30,026 bases of DNA, taken from NCBI GenBank assembly GCA_004000625.1, contig SAUS01000031.1, positions 1 through 30,026 of the forward strand, written 5' to 3'. Within the stretch, counting starts at the first letter, position 1; each line of letters starts with the position of its first letter. This DNA is from Candidatus Cibiobacter qucibialis. Lineage in GTDB: Bacteria > Bacillota > Clostridia > Oscillospirales > Ruminococcaceae. This document shows, one piece after another, positions 7,016-14,486 of this stretch. The notes beneath the pieces were generated by a model. The model made no database searches and was not told the origin of the DNA. It worked only from the letters and a program-made list of their open reading frames with translations. The position numbers and the translations under genes are program-made.

Positions 7016-8695
7016 TTACAGCTTCACGCCCATTTTTTCCAGCGCAAACAGCGCTGCGCCCAGGCTGCCGCACAGTTGGCTGTACTCGCTGACCTCCACC
7101 GGGGCTTTCAGGGCGGTTTCCAGCTCTTTCACAACGCCGCGGTTGCGGGCTACACCGCCTGTCATCATAAAGGGGGCCACGCCGCCGGTGCGGCGGGCCA
7201 GGGCAGCGGTTTTGCCCGCAACAGATTTGTTCAGGCCGTGGATGATATCCGCCGGTGCGGTGCTGCGGGCAATCAGGCTGACGACCTCACTTTCCGCAAA
7301 CACGGTACACATGCTGGAAATGGTCACATCGTTGTGCCAGTCCAGGCCAAGCTCGCTCATCTCCGGCAGCTTCATCTGCAGGGTGCGGGCCATCATCTCC
7401 AAAAAACGGCCGGTACCGGCGGCGCATTTGTCGTTCATCGCAAAGGTTTCAACAGCGCCGCTTTCGCTCAGGCGGATCACCTTGGAATCCTGCCCGCCAA
7501 TGTCGATCACGGTGCGCACGGCGGGGTCCAGATGATGAGCCCCGCGGGCATGGCAGGTGATCTCGGTCACGGCTGCGCCGTCATCGCCCAGGAACTCGCG
7601 CCCGTAGCCGGTGTATACCTTGGAACCCAGGTCACTTTCGGCAATGCCTGCCATCGTCAGGGCCTGTTCCAGTGCCTGGCGGGCGCCGGTTGCAGCCCCG
7701 GCGCCGGTGGGCACAATGGCCCAGCCGCAGATCTTTCCGCTGCGATCCAGGATCACGGCATCGGTGCTGGCAGAGCCGCTGTCGATGCCGGCGGCATATT
7801 GTGCGTTGGTGTTCATGGCGGGGGCCTCCTTGTTTTCGGTATCGGGAACGGCGTTCAGGCTTTCGGCAAATGCGCCCAGGCGGGTGCTCAGCTGCCCGCC
7901 GCCGCTGGTAAAGGTCTGGCGGGAACAGTCGGTTTCAATTTTTAATACCGGCAGATGGAACTGCTCCGGCGCGGTCAGGCCGGGGGCGTAATAATCACAG
8001 AACTGCACGGTGTGGTACACAATGCCAACGGTCTGGCCGTCCACCAAGGCGGCGCGCTCACTGACCGGGGCATCCATCCGCATGCAGGGTATCTGGCCCA
8101 GCAGGGCGGCGGCGTAACCGGGCAAAAAGTCCTCCAGTGCGGCGGGGGCAACATCGGCAAGCTCACGGTTGCCGGTGCAGGTAGCATCCACCACGGGCAG
8201 GGCAAAGGCTTTCTGCACGGTATCATACAGCACGCTGCCGCCATGGGCACCCAGCAGGGTCAAATGCGGACCCTCGGCGTGGGGGGTGTGCACAAAAAAG
8301 GCGTGGGCGTGCTGGGCGTCGAATTCCTGCCCGGTGTACCGCTGCAGGGCATCCGCCAGCCTGCGCAGGTCCCGCGCAAAGCGGGCGCGGGTGGCCGGGG
8401 TGCTCTGGTGGGGGACGGGCAGCAGCTGCAAAAATTCCATCTTACCACTGGCAGCCAGCACATCGTAAACGCGCAGCATGGCATCGCAGCAGTTGGTCAG
8501 CACCAAAGCCCGGATGCCGGATTGCTCCACCTGTTCCAGCACAGCCTTGGCGTAACCGCACAGGTTGGCGTGGGCGCAGCGCTCCGCGCAGGAAAAACTT
8601 TCCGCCAGCGGATCCAGCGCCGAGAAGGTGGCCCCATACCCGGCAAACAGCTCCAGCGGGGCGTATTTGCAGGCATAATAAATCGTTTTACTCAT
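7016..8695 (-). CDS. 2-hydroxyacyl-CoA dehydratase-like subunit fused to its ATP-dependent activase
   Basis: This is a 559-aa two-part protein. Residues 1-285 resemble a D-component subunit of the 2-hydroxyacyl-CoA dehydratase / benzoyl-CoA reductase family (CAERCAHANLC at 36-46, LTNCCDAMLRVYDVL at 66-80). Residues 294-559 are an ASKHA-fold activase: phosphate loop DSGSAST, DIGGQDSK (398-405), Cys424 in CAAGTGR and Cys463 in SSMCTVFAESE. Those two cysteines are the bridging [4Fe-4S] ligands in HgdC-type activators, which inject one low-potential electron on ATP hydrolysis. The start at 8695 overlaps the upstream stop (ATGA); an earlier in-frame start at 8920 lies inside the neighbour gene and gives unrelated sequence. 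AAGGAGG plus a well-spaced ATG occurs internally at residue 294. The substrate is unknown. Confidence 0.87.
   Translation of the reverse strand: MSKTIYYACKYAPLELFAGYGATFSALDPLAESFSCAERCAHANLCGYAKAVLEQVEQSGIRALVLTNCCDAMLRVYDVLAASGKMEFLQLLPVPHQSTPATRARFARDLRRLADALQRYTGQEFDAQHAHAFFVHTPHAEGPHLTLLGAHGGSVLYDTVQKAFALPVVDATCTGNRELADVAPAALEDFLPGYAAALLGQIPCMRMDAPVSERAALVDGQTVGIVYHTVQFCDYYAPGLTAPEQFHLPVLKIETDCSRQTFTSGGGQLSTRLGAFAESLNAVPDTENKEAPAMNTNAQYAAGIDSGSASTDAVILDRSGKICGWAIVPTGAGAATGARQALEQALTMAGIAESDLGSKVYTGYGREFLGDDGAAVTEITCHARGAHHLDPAVRTVIDIGGQDSKVIRLSESGAVETFAMNDKCAAGTGRFLEMMARTLQMKLPEMSELGLDWHNDVTISSMCTVFAESEVVSLIARSTAPADIIHGLNKSVAGKTAALARRTGGVAPFMMTGGVARNRGVVKELETALKAPVEVSEYSQLCGSLGAALFALEKMGVKL
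7816..7831 (-). promoter_or_regulatory. Internal ribosome binding site and start codon for a stand-alone activase
   Basis: On the minus strand a perfect AAGGAGG (7825-7831) lies 8 bases before an in-frame ATG (7814-7816), exactly at the junction between the dehydratase-like part and the activase part. Initiation here would yield a 266-aa protein of normal activase length. A strong Shine-Dalgarno at a domain boundary suggests that one gene makes both a fusion and a free activase, or that the fusion arose from two genes that lost a stop codon. Confidence 0.6.
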
Positions 8696-9972
8696 ACCAG
8701 CGCCTCCTGTTTGCTGTGCAGCATCTCCAGGAAAGCATCCAGCCGGGTGGCGGTCTGGCCGTCCATCGTGTTGGCGCGGTCGCAGCCATCGCCGTCCAGC
8801 AGCAGCACCGGGTAGCCCTCGGCTTCCAGTGCGCTCTTGAACAGCTGTGCGGCCCCCATCGTCTGCTTGCAGCCCCATTGGCAGAAGTAGACCACCCCGT
8901 CGATCTGCTGCATGCGGCACAGCTCCAGCGCGCGCTGGATGCGGTGCTGGGCGCTGCCGTTAAAGATGTTGTTCACCAGCCGCGCGGCCATGCTCTCAAA
9001 CGGTTTGTCCGGGTCCATGTAGCAGCCTAAGGTATCGGCGTTCATATCGCAGGTAATAAGCTGGTTTTCTGCCGAGAAATTCAGCCGCTCCCGCACGGGC
9101 GCCTGATAAAACGGCACGGCGTGCGCCCACAGCAGCCGGGTGCCGCCACCCATGGGGCTGGCCTCGATATCCGCCAACAGCTTGCGGGCGTACTGTTCAG
9201 CCTGCGGGGTGCCCAGCATGGTGTGGGTTACAAACACTTCGTAAAATTCGGAGGTGACATCGTTGTGCAGGTTCCGCCCGGCCTTGGCGGCCTGTGCCTG
9301 CTGCAAAAGTTCCAGCGTGCGGCCGCTGTGGGCGACTGCCTGCTGCAGGGCCGCTTCGTCCAGCTTCTGGTGGGTCGCATCCTCCAAAAAGGCGGCGAAC
9401 TCTCGCAGGCGGTCGGAAACTTCGGCCACAGCGTACTCGTCGTGGTCATAGGGCACATCCAGATAAAAGTGGGGGATGCCGTAATGCTGCGCCAGCCGCC
9501 GGAAGGTCAGGTTGTTGGCATCGCAGGCAATGGAGGTGCAGGCAGTGAACAGCGGCTTGCCCGCCGTGCCGGAAAGCCCCATGCCCAGCAAAGCTTTGTG
9601 GTAGCTGCACAGCGTGGGGCTGATGCCTGCGCTCTCGGCATAATGGATAAAGCCGCGCTCGGCTGCGGCACCGTTCAGGTAACAGGCGGTGGCTTCGGCA
9701 AACATCGGCAGCAGGTGGAAGGCGTGCAGCAGTTCACAGGGCATAAAGATATTGACCAGCGCCGCCCGCTGCGGGTGGGCCAGGGGCGCAATCATGGCGT
9801 CCATGGCGATCTGTGCCGCATACTGCCGCGCGGGGGTGAGCTCTTTTTCCGGGGCAAGCAGCAGCTGCACATCCTTGGCGCGGTAGCCCAACAGCAGCAG
9901 CTGGCGGGCAAGCTCCGGCTTGGGAATGGCGTCATCCACCAGCTGGCCAAAGCGGTCAACGATATTTGGCAT
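8692..9972 (-). CDS. 2-hydroxyacyl-CoA dehydratase D-component / double-cubane-type iron-sulfur protein
   Basis: This 426-aa cytoplasmic protein is of the HgdB/BcrB/FldB family. Family landmarks are FMPCELLHAFHLLP (76-89), LCSYHKALLG (121-130), FTACTSIACDANN (142-154), DVPYD, YFCQWGCKQ (362-370), and LLDGDGCDRANTMDGQTATR leading to LDAFLEML. The repeated cysteines (79, 122, 145, 150, 364, 368 and others) can ligate iron-sulfur clusters. No CoA-transferase or acyl-CoA genes are nearby. A classical hydroxyglutaryl-CoA pathway is therefore not supported, and a double-cubane-type reductase with another small substrate is equally possible. The gene follows the HAD gene after 6 bases, and its ribosome site lies in that gene's end. 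Confidence 0.85.
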   Translation of the reverse strand: MPNIVDRFGQLVDDAIPKPELARQLLLLGYRAKDVQLLLAPEKELTPARQYAAQIAMDAMIAPLAHPQRAALVNIFMPCELLHAFHLLPMFAEATACYLNGAAAERGFIHYAESAGISPTLCSYHKALLGMGLSGTAGKPLFTACTSIACDANNLTFRRLAQHYGIPHFYLDVPYDHDEYAVAEVSDRLREFAAFLEDATHQKLDEAALQQAVAHSGRTLELLQQAQAAKAGRNLHNDVTSEFYEVFVTHTMLGTPQAEQYARKLLADIEASPMGGGTRLLWAHAVPFYQAPVRERLNFSAENQLITCDMNADTLGCYMDPDKPFESMAARLVNNIFNGSAQHRIQRALELCRMQQIDGVVYFCQWGCKQTMGAAQLFKSALEAEGYPVLLLDGDGCDRANTMDGQTATRLDAFLEMLHSKQEALV

Positions 9973-9978
9973 AGGGGG

Positions 9979-10806
9979 TTATCCTTTCAACACATAGGTT
10001 TCAATGGCCTTGGCAACGCCGTCATGGTTGTTGTCGTCCGTTACATAGCGGGCGGCGGCCAGAACATCCGGTGTGGCGTTGCCCATCGCAATGCCGTACC
10101 CGGCGGCCTGGATCATGGCAAGGTCGTTGCCGGAATCGCCGCAGGCCATCACCTGGTTCATCGCCAGGCCCAGGGTATCGGCCAGCGTTTTTAATCCGCT
10201 GCCCTTGGTCACGCCGGGGGCGTTGATCTCCATGTTGTTGGGAATGCTGGAAGTAATCTCAACATTAAACCGGCTGGCAACGGCCTGCCAGGCGGCATCG
10301 CGGGCGGCATTGTCCCGATAGGTGATGCTGAACTTTTCCACCTCGTGCGGGTGGGCGGCGAACACTGCGTGCATGTCATCCACCACAATGCGGCTGTCGC
10401 GCAGGTAGCGGCGCAGGGCAGGGGGCATCAGGGCAAGGCCGTCATTGGCACCAAAATAATCGGTGTAGGCTTTGCCGCCGATAAAAATGCCCATGGCACC
10501 GCCCGTTGCGGCCACGATATCATAAATGTCGCTGGCAAGGGCAGCATCAAACGGCAGGTTGACCAGCGGTTTGCCGGTGGAAAGCTCCACCACGCTGGCC
10601 CCGTTGGAAGTCAGGGCATACCGCACGCCGGGAATGCGCAAAAACGCTTCCGGCACACCCGATGCCACACGCCCCGTTGCGGGGATGACATCAACCCCTT
10701 TGGCAATGGCAGCGCGGATGGCTTCCAGCGTGCGGGGTGTGATCTCTTTTTCATCATTGAATACGGTGCCGTCCAGATCCAATGCAACAAGACGGATATC
10801 AGGCAT
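9979..10806 (-). CDS. Cof-type HAD-IIB sugar-phosphate phosphatase
   Basis: This 275-aa HAD phosphatase has motif I DLDGTVFNDEKEIT (about 9-22), motif II PATGR, a C2B cap in the middle and motif IV GDSGNDLAMI with GNATPDV. Such enzymes dephosphorylate sugar phosphates, FMN or PLP in the cytoplasm; the substrate cannot be told from sequence. The ATG at 10806 follows AAAGGAGGGG; an upstream in-frame start at 10860 adds an 18-residue stretch that runs through the promoter. It is the first gene of a three-gene operon with the dehydratase-like proteins. Confidence 0.9.
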   Translation of the reverse strand: MPDIRLVALDLDGTVFNDEKEITPRTLEAIRAAIAKGVDVIPATGRVASGVPEAFLRIPGVRYALTSNGASVVELSTGKPLVNLPFDAALASDIYDIVAATGGAMGIFIGGKAYTDYFGANDGLALMPPALRRYLRDSRIVVDDMHAVFAAHPHEVEKFSITYRDNAARDAAWQAVASRFNVEITSSIPNNMEINAPGVTKGSGLKTLADTLGLAMNQVMACGDSGNDLAMIQAAGYGIAMGNATPDVLAAARYVTDDNNHDGVAKAIETYVLKG

Positions 10807-10838
10807 AACGGACCCCTCCTTTGTATATTTCACCAAAG

Positions 10839-10867
10839 ATTTTAGCGCATTTTCGGTCATTTTGCAA
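10839..10867 (-). promoter_or_regulatory. Promoter of the HAD-dehydratase operon
   Basis: On the minus strand, -35 TTGCAA (10862-10867) and -10 TAAAAT (10839-10844) are separated by exactly 17 bases. The start codon is at 10806. The -35 overlaps the left arm of the palindrome at 10863-10879. The efp promoter uses the same two hexamers. Confidence 0.65.
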
Positions 10868-10879
10868 GGGCGCCTTGCA
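10863..10879. promoter_or_regulatory. Perfect palindrome shared by two divergent promoters
   Basis: TGCAAGG-GCG-CCTTGCA is a 7-bp inverted repeat with a 3-base centre. Its left arm holds the minus-strand -35 and its right arm holds the plus-strand -35. A factor bound here would control both directions, but no cognate regulator is encoded nearby. Confidence 0.5.
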
Positions 10880-10904
10880 TTTGCTATGCCAAGTATGGTA
10901 AAGT
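10875..10904 (+). promoter_or_regulatory. Promoter of the DUF1624 gene
   Basis: TTGCAT (10875-10880) and TAAAGT (10899-10904) are 18 bases apart, about 50 bases before the ATG at 10952. The -35 overlaps the right arm of the shared palindrome. Confidence 0.5.
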
Positions 10905-10951
10905 GACATCAGCCCTTTGCATATTGGCACAGGGCAGGGAAGGGGAACGCG

Positions 10952-11740
10952 ATGCAAACCGAACAACAGTCGTTGCGTGCGGCAGCCGGGCAGCGCTTTT
11001 GGCAGATCGATGCCCTGCGCGGGCTGGCGCTGCTGAATATGCTGGTTTACCATGCCATGTATGACTGGGTGTATATTTTTGGCCATGCCAGCGGCTGGTA
11101 CGATATCTGGTCCACGCACTGCCATGTGTGGCAGCAGTATATCTGCTGGAGCTTTATTCTGCTTTCGGGCTACAGCTTTACCTTATCCCGCCGCCCGCTC
11201 AAGAACGGCCTGCTCACGGCGGCCTGCGCGGTGGTGCTGACCGTGGCAACCGCCGTTGCCATGCCGGAGGAAGTCATCTGGTTCGGCGTGCTGCACCTGC
11301 TGGGCTGTGCGGCCCTGCTGACCTGTCTGCTGCGCCCCGCGCTGGAAAAGCTGCCCCCGCTGGCAGGGGTTACGGGCAGCGTGGTGCTGTTTGCCCTGCT
11401 GAACCAGCTGCCGCAGGGCTGGCTGGGGTTTGAGGGAACGCACCTGGCGGCCCTACCCGCCGCCTGGTACAAGCCGAATCTTTTCTGGCTGGGTCTGCCA
11501 GATCTGACAGTGTTTTCCTCATCGGATTATTTCCCGCTTTTGCCGTGGGTGTTTTTGTATTGGGTGGGGTACTTTTTTGCGCGGTGGTTCCGCGCCCGCT
11601 GCACCGCGCAGCCCGGCCTGCCGCCCAAAGCCCTGCGCCCCCTGTGCGCCGTGGGCAGCCGCACGCTGCTGATTTATATGCTGCACCAGCCGGTGATTTA
11701 CGGCGCTTTATTGGGCTTGCGGTACTTGGGTTTTGTATAA
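10952..11740 (+). CDS. DUF1624 / HGSNAT-like membrane protein
   Basis: This 262-aa multi-pass membrane protein starts with the family motif RFWQIDALRGLALLNMLVYHAMYDW (about 13-37). That motif carries the conserved Asp-Ala-Leu-Arg-Gly and a His in the first helix. Further landmarks are WSFILLSGYSFTLSRR, WFGVLHLLGCAALL, FPLLPWVFLYWVGYFFARW and a final helix LLIYMLHQPVIYG. The domain is shared with heparan-alpha-glucosaminide N-acetyltransferase and is proposed to move acetyl groups across the membrane onto surface sugars; the bacterial substrate is unknown. AAGGGG precedes the ATG. It is a single-gene unit, divergent from the HAD operon. Confidence 0.85.
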   Translation: MQTEQQSLRAAAGQRFWQIDALRGLALLNMLVYHAMYDWVYIFGHASGWYDIWSTHCHVWQQYICWSFILLSGYSFTLSRRPLKNGLLTAACAVVLTVATAVAMPEEVIWFGVLHLLGCAALLTCLLRPALEKLPPLAGVTGSVVLFALLNQLPQGWLGFEGTHLAALPAAWYKPNLFWLGLPDLTVFSSSDYFPLLPWVFLYWVGYFFARWFRARCTAQPGLPPKALRPLCAVGSRTLLIYMLHQPVIYGALLGLRYLGFV

Positions 11741-11827
11741 ACTATTGCCCATACCCCGTGTATGAGGGCAAAAAACTGAACTTTTTATGAAATTTCAAAA
11801 AGTGGGCCAGAACGCGTAAAATCGTGG

Positions 11828-11857
11828 TTGACAGGAGCCTATAAAGTATAGTATAAT
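11828..11857 (+). promoter_or_regulatory. Promoter of rpsU
   Basis: Consensus -35 TTGACA (11828-11833) and -10 TATAAT (11852-11857) are 18 bases apart. This is the strongest promoter in the window, as expected for a ribosomal protein. The leader to the ATG at 11928 is about 65 bases. Confidence 0.85.
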
Positions 11858-11927
11858 TTCAGTTACTGGTTGATTGTAATTTTGATTGACCGGCAAACTC
11901 CTGTCTCAGACCAAGGGAGGGAAAAAG

Positions 11928-12104
11928 ATGTCGGAGATCCGTGTCAAAGAGGGCGAATCCCTTGAGAGCGCCCTGCGCCGTTTCAAGCGCAGCACTGCCC
12001 GCAGCGGTGTTCTTGCTGAGGTGCGCAAGCGCGAGGCTTATGAGAAGCCGTCTGTGCGTCGCAAGAAGAAGTCCGAAGCCGCCCGCAAGCGCAAGTTTAA
12101 GTAA
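11928..12104 (+). CDS. rpsU: 30S ribosomal protein S21
   Basis: This 58-aa very basic protein begins MSEIRVKEGESLESALRRFKR, the S21 N-terminus, and ends in a Lys/Arg-rich tail (RRKKKSEAARKRKFK). It is a small-subunit protein that helps mRNA pairing during initiation. AAGGGAGGG lies before the ATG at 11928; an in-frame start at 11886 is rejected because it adds sequence unlike S21. The gene is preceded by a consensus promoter and followed by a strong terminator, so it stands alone. Confidence 0.97.
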   Translation: MSEIRVKEGESLESALRRFKRSTARSGVLAEVRKREAYEKPSVRRKKKSEAARKRKFK

Positions 12105-12167
12105 TCCGGAGCCATCGCAGCGGCTATGCCGCCGTTTTCGATAACCGTGTTTACCCAAAGGAACGGC

Positions 12168-12206
12168 AGAACAGGTTCGCAGAGATGCGGGCCTGTTCTT
12201 TCTTTA
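12168..12206 (+). terminator. Terminator of rpsU
   Basis: AGAACAGG (12168-12175) and CCTGTTCT (12192-12199) form a perfect 8-bp stem with an inner CGC/GCG pairing, followed by TTCTTTATAT. Confidence 0.8.
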
Positions 12207-12268
12207 TATCTAAAAACCGGGGTGGCGCTTGCCCGCTGCCCCCGCGCTTATAATAAGGTAGTTTGTCT

Positions 12269-12775
12269 ATGCTTCTTACCCCTGAATATATTTTCCGTGC
12301 TATTGAGGCCATCACGCCGGAGTTCCTGCGCCAGCACGGTATCACCGCCCTGGTGCTGGATGTGGATAATACCTTGACGGGGGATGGCAGCCAGCAGCTG
12401 GATGCCACCGTGCAGCAATGGCTGGATACTATGCGTGCCGCGGGTGTGCGGTTGACGATTGTTTCCAACAATACCGCCGCCCGCGTGCGCCCCTTTGCGG
12501 ACCGTGTGGGCCTGGCTTGGGTGCCGCTGGCCTGCAAGCCGCTGCCGGTCGGCCTGGCCGTTGCCCGCCGCCGCCTTGGCGTTCGCAAAAATCAGATGGC
12601 CATGGTGGGCGACCAGATCTTTACGGACCGCCTTGCCGCGGGGCTGTACGGCATCTCCTGCCTGTATACCATGCCGCGTGGGGGCGACCACCAGCGCGGT
12701 GTGCAGTTCAAGCGCAGGTTTGAACCCTACTGGCTGGACCGGTATTACCAAAAAGGGGGCCGCCTGTATGAGTGA
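12269..12775 (+). CDS. yqeG: YqeG-family HAD-IIIA phosphatase
   Basis: This protein of about 168 aa has the YqeG opening LLTPEYIFRAIEAITPEFL, HAD motif I LDVDNTL, motif II IVSNN, Lys in ACKPLP and motif IV MVGDQIFTDR. YqeG proteins are predicted cytoplasmic phosphatases, found in Firmicutes near ribosome-assembly genes; the substrate is not established. ATG 12269 is chosen because AAGGT lies 9 bases before it; a TTG at 12263 is an alternative. The last 8 bases overlap the next gene, implying coupled translation. Confidence 0.9.
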   Translation: MLLTPEYIFRAIEAITPEFLRQHGITALVLDVDNTLTGDGSQQLDATVQQWLDTMRAAGVRLTIVSNNTAARVRPFADRVGLAWVPLACKPLPVGLAVARRRLGVRKNQMAMVGDQIFTDRLAAGLYGISCLYTMPRGGDHQRGVQFKRRFEPYWLDRYYQKGGRLYE

Positions 12776-13631
12776 AGCACCGCGCTTTGGCACGGCTGGG
12801 CTTTCGGACAGCTACCGTGTCCGCAGCTTTGACCCGCAGGCCATGGCGGAGTATACGGCTTCCTTTGGGCTGACGGCGTTTGAATACCAGTGTGGGCGCG
12901 GTGTGCGCCTGGGGCTGGATAAAGCCGCCGCCTTAAAAGAAGCGTTTGATGCAAAAGGCATCACTTTCTCGGTCCATGCGCCGTACTACATCAGCATGAG
13001 CAGCCTGGAGGAGGACAAGCGGCTGAACAGCGTGAACTACCTGCTGCAAAGCTGCGCACTGGTCAAGGCACTGGGCGGCCGCAGGGTCATCTTCCACGCG
13101 GGCAGCTGCGGCAAGCAGAGCCGGGAAGCCGCACTGGAAAAGGCGCTGGACACCATGCGCCGCGCCGTTCAGGCCGTGGATGAAGCTGGTTATGGCGACT
13201 GTATCCTTTGCCCTGAAACGATGGGCAAGGTGAACCAGCTGGGCACGCTGGATGAAGTGCTGGCCCTTTGCAGTGTGGATGAACGCATGATTCCCTGCGT
13301 GGATTTTGGCCACCTGTATGCCCGCAGCCAGGGTACCGAGCTGAACGATGAGACCGCCCCGGCAGATTACGCCGCCATCCTGGATGCCATTGCCGCAGCC
13401 TTGCCGGGGGAGCGGGCCAAAAAGTTCCACGCGCATTTTTCCCGTATTGCCTACACCAAGGGTGGGGAAAAATGCCACCTGACTTTTGCGGATACCGAGT
13501 TTGGCCCACCGCCTGCCCCGCTGATGCAGCTGCTGAAAACCCGTGGCCTGGCGCCCACCATTATCTGTGAATCCGCCGGAACCCAGGCCGAGGATGCGGC
13601 GGCGCTGAAAAAACTGTATGAACAAGGCTGA
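12768..13631 (+). CDS. Endonuclease IV / xylose-isomerase-like TIM-barrel protein
   Basis: This 287-aa TIM barrel has the metal-ligand pattern of endonuclease IV: His in SVHAPYYISMSS, His in VIFHAGSCG, Glu in CPETMGKV, Asp and His in CVDFGHLYA, His in FHAHFSRIAYT and Glu in ICESAGTQ. In the true Nfo family this trinuclear zinc site cleaves DNA at abasic sites. The segment HLTFADTEFGPP differs from the usual Nfo RHDxH motif, so a sugar isomerase/epimerase or another hydrolase remains possible. AAAGGGGGCC precedes ATG 12768, inside the end of yqeG. The longer in-frame reading from 12459 is a shadow of yqeG. Confidence 0.82.
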   Translation: MSEAPRFGTAGLSDSYRVRSFDPQAMAEYTASFGLTAFEYQCGRGVRLGLDKAAALKEAFDAKGITFSVHAPYYISMSSLEEDKRLNSVNYLLQSCALVKALGGRRVIFHAGSCGKQSREAALEKALDTMRRAVQAVDEAGYGDCILCPETMGKVNQLGTLDEVLALCSVDERMIPCVDFGHLYARSQGTELNDETAPADYAAILDAIAAALPGERAKKFHAHFSRIAYTKGGEKCHLTFADTEFGPPPAPLMQLLKTRGLAPTIICESAGTQAEDAAALKKLYEQG

Positions 13632-13699
13632 GAAAGCCCAAAAACAGCCAACAAAAGCCGAAAAAAACCAAAATATCACCCGAAAATCCCGCTAACCTC

Positions 13700-13728
13700 T
13701 TGCAATACTGGCGCTTTTCGGGTAAAAT
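13700..13728 (+). promoter_or_regulatory. Promoter of efp
   Basis: TTGCAA (13700-13705) and TAAAAT (13723-13728) are 17 bases apart. The spacer and -10 lie in the right arm of an ACCCGAAAA/TTTTCGGGT inverted repeat following the upstream gene. The leader to the efp ATG is about 90 bases. Confidence 0.7.
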
Positions 13729-13762
13729 ACTTACAGGTATGACAATGCAATGGCATTGCTTG

Positions 13763-13790
13763 AGGGGCGGCGGGGCCGCTTTTTCAAACA
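13763..13790 (+). terminator. Attenuator-like hairpin in the efp leader
   Basis: GCGGC (13767-13771) and GCCGC (13775-13779) enclose GGG and are followed by TTTTT (13780-13784), between the efp promoter and its ribosome site. The form is that of a weak intrinsic terminator, suggesting attenuation. It could also mark the end of read-through from the upstream gene. Confidence 0.4.
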
Positions 13791-13823
13791 GGCCCGATAC
13801 TAAAATTATGGAGGAGTTCCTAT

Positions 13824-14381
13824 ATGATCTCTGCAGGCGAATTTCGTAACGGTGTAACTTTTGAGCAGGACGGCCAGGTCCTTCAGGTCGTTGAGTTCCA
13901 GCATGTTAAGCCCGGCAAGGGCGCTGCTTTTGTGCGCACTAAGACCAAGAACGTGATTACCGGTTCCGTTGTTGAAACCAGCTACAACCCGACCGCTAAG
14001 TTCCCCCAGGCTTTCATTGAGCGCCGTGAGGTTACCTACTCTTACGAGGATGGCGACCTGTACTACTTCATGGATAATGAAACCTACGAGCAGATCCCCG
14101 TTGCCGCTGCCGATGTGCCGGACAACTTCAAGTTCTGCAAAGAAAACGAAATCTGCAAACTGCTGTCCTACAAGGGCAAGGTTTTCAGCGTTGAAATCCC
14201 CAACTTCATCGAGCTGGAAGTTACCGAGACGGAGCCTGGCTTCAAGGGCAACACCGCTACCAACACCCTGAAGCCCGCTAAGGTTGAGACTGGTGCCGAG
14301 ATCCGCGTGCCCCTGTTCATCAACGAGGGCGACAAGATCCGCATCGATACCCGCACCGGCGAGTATATGGAGCGCGTCTGA
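13824..14381 (+). CDS. efp: Elongation factor P
   Basis: This 185-aa protein of exact EF-P length relieves ribosome stalling at proline stretches. It begins MISAGEFRNGVTFEQDGQ. The loop HVKPGKGAAFVRTK carries the tip Lys (about 32) that is modified in many bacteria. It ends with RIDTRTGEYMERV, the conserved EF-P C-terminus. GGAGGAG precedes the ATG. It has its own promoter and a terminator downstream. No EpmA/EpmB or other EF-P modification gene is in the window. Confidence 0.97.
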   Translation: MISAGEFRNGVTFEQDGQVLQVVEFQHVKPGKGAAFVRTKTKNVITGSVVETSYNPTAKFPQAFIERREVTYSYEDGDLYYFMDNETYEQIPVAAADVPDNFKFCKENEICKLLSYKGKVFSVEIPNFIELEVTETEPGFKGNTATNTLKPAKVETGAEIRVPLFINEGDKIRIDTRTGEYMERV

Positions 14382-14394
14382 TCTTAAAACAAAT

Positions 14395-14432
14395 GGCCGG
14401 GCCGTGGTTTTTGCCGCGTCCCGGCTTTTTTG
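14395..14432 (+). terminator. Terminator of efp
   Basis: GCCGGG (14396-14401) pairs with CCCGGC (14420-14425), with further pairing inside, followed by seven T (14426-14431 onward). Confidence 0.85.
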
Positions 14433-14486
14433 GAAAATTGCAAAAACAAACACCCTGTTTACAGTGCGTGAAGGAGGTTTTCCCTT

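Noticed and set aside
8696..8920. 75-residue N-terminal extension of the dehydratase-activase fusion
   Set aside because: It lies within the upstream gene in another frame; the ATGA overlap at 8692-8695 marks the real start.
11744..11773. TTGCCC...GGGCAA hairpin after the DUF1624 gene as a terminator
   Set aside because: It is followed by A residues rather than T on the plus strand, so intrinsic termination is not supported.
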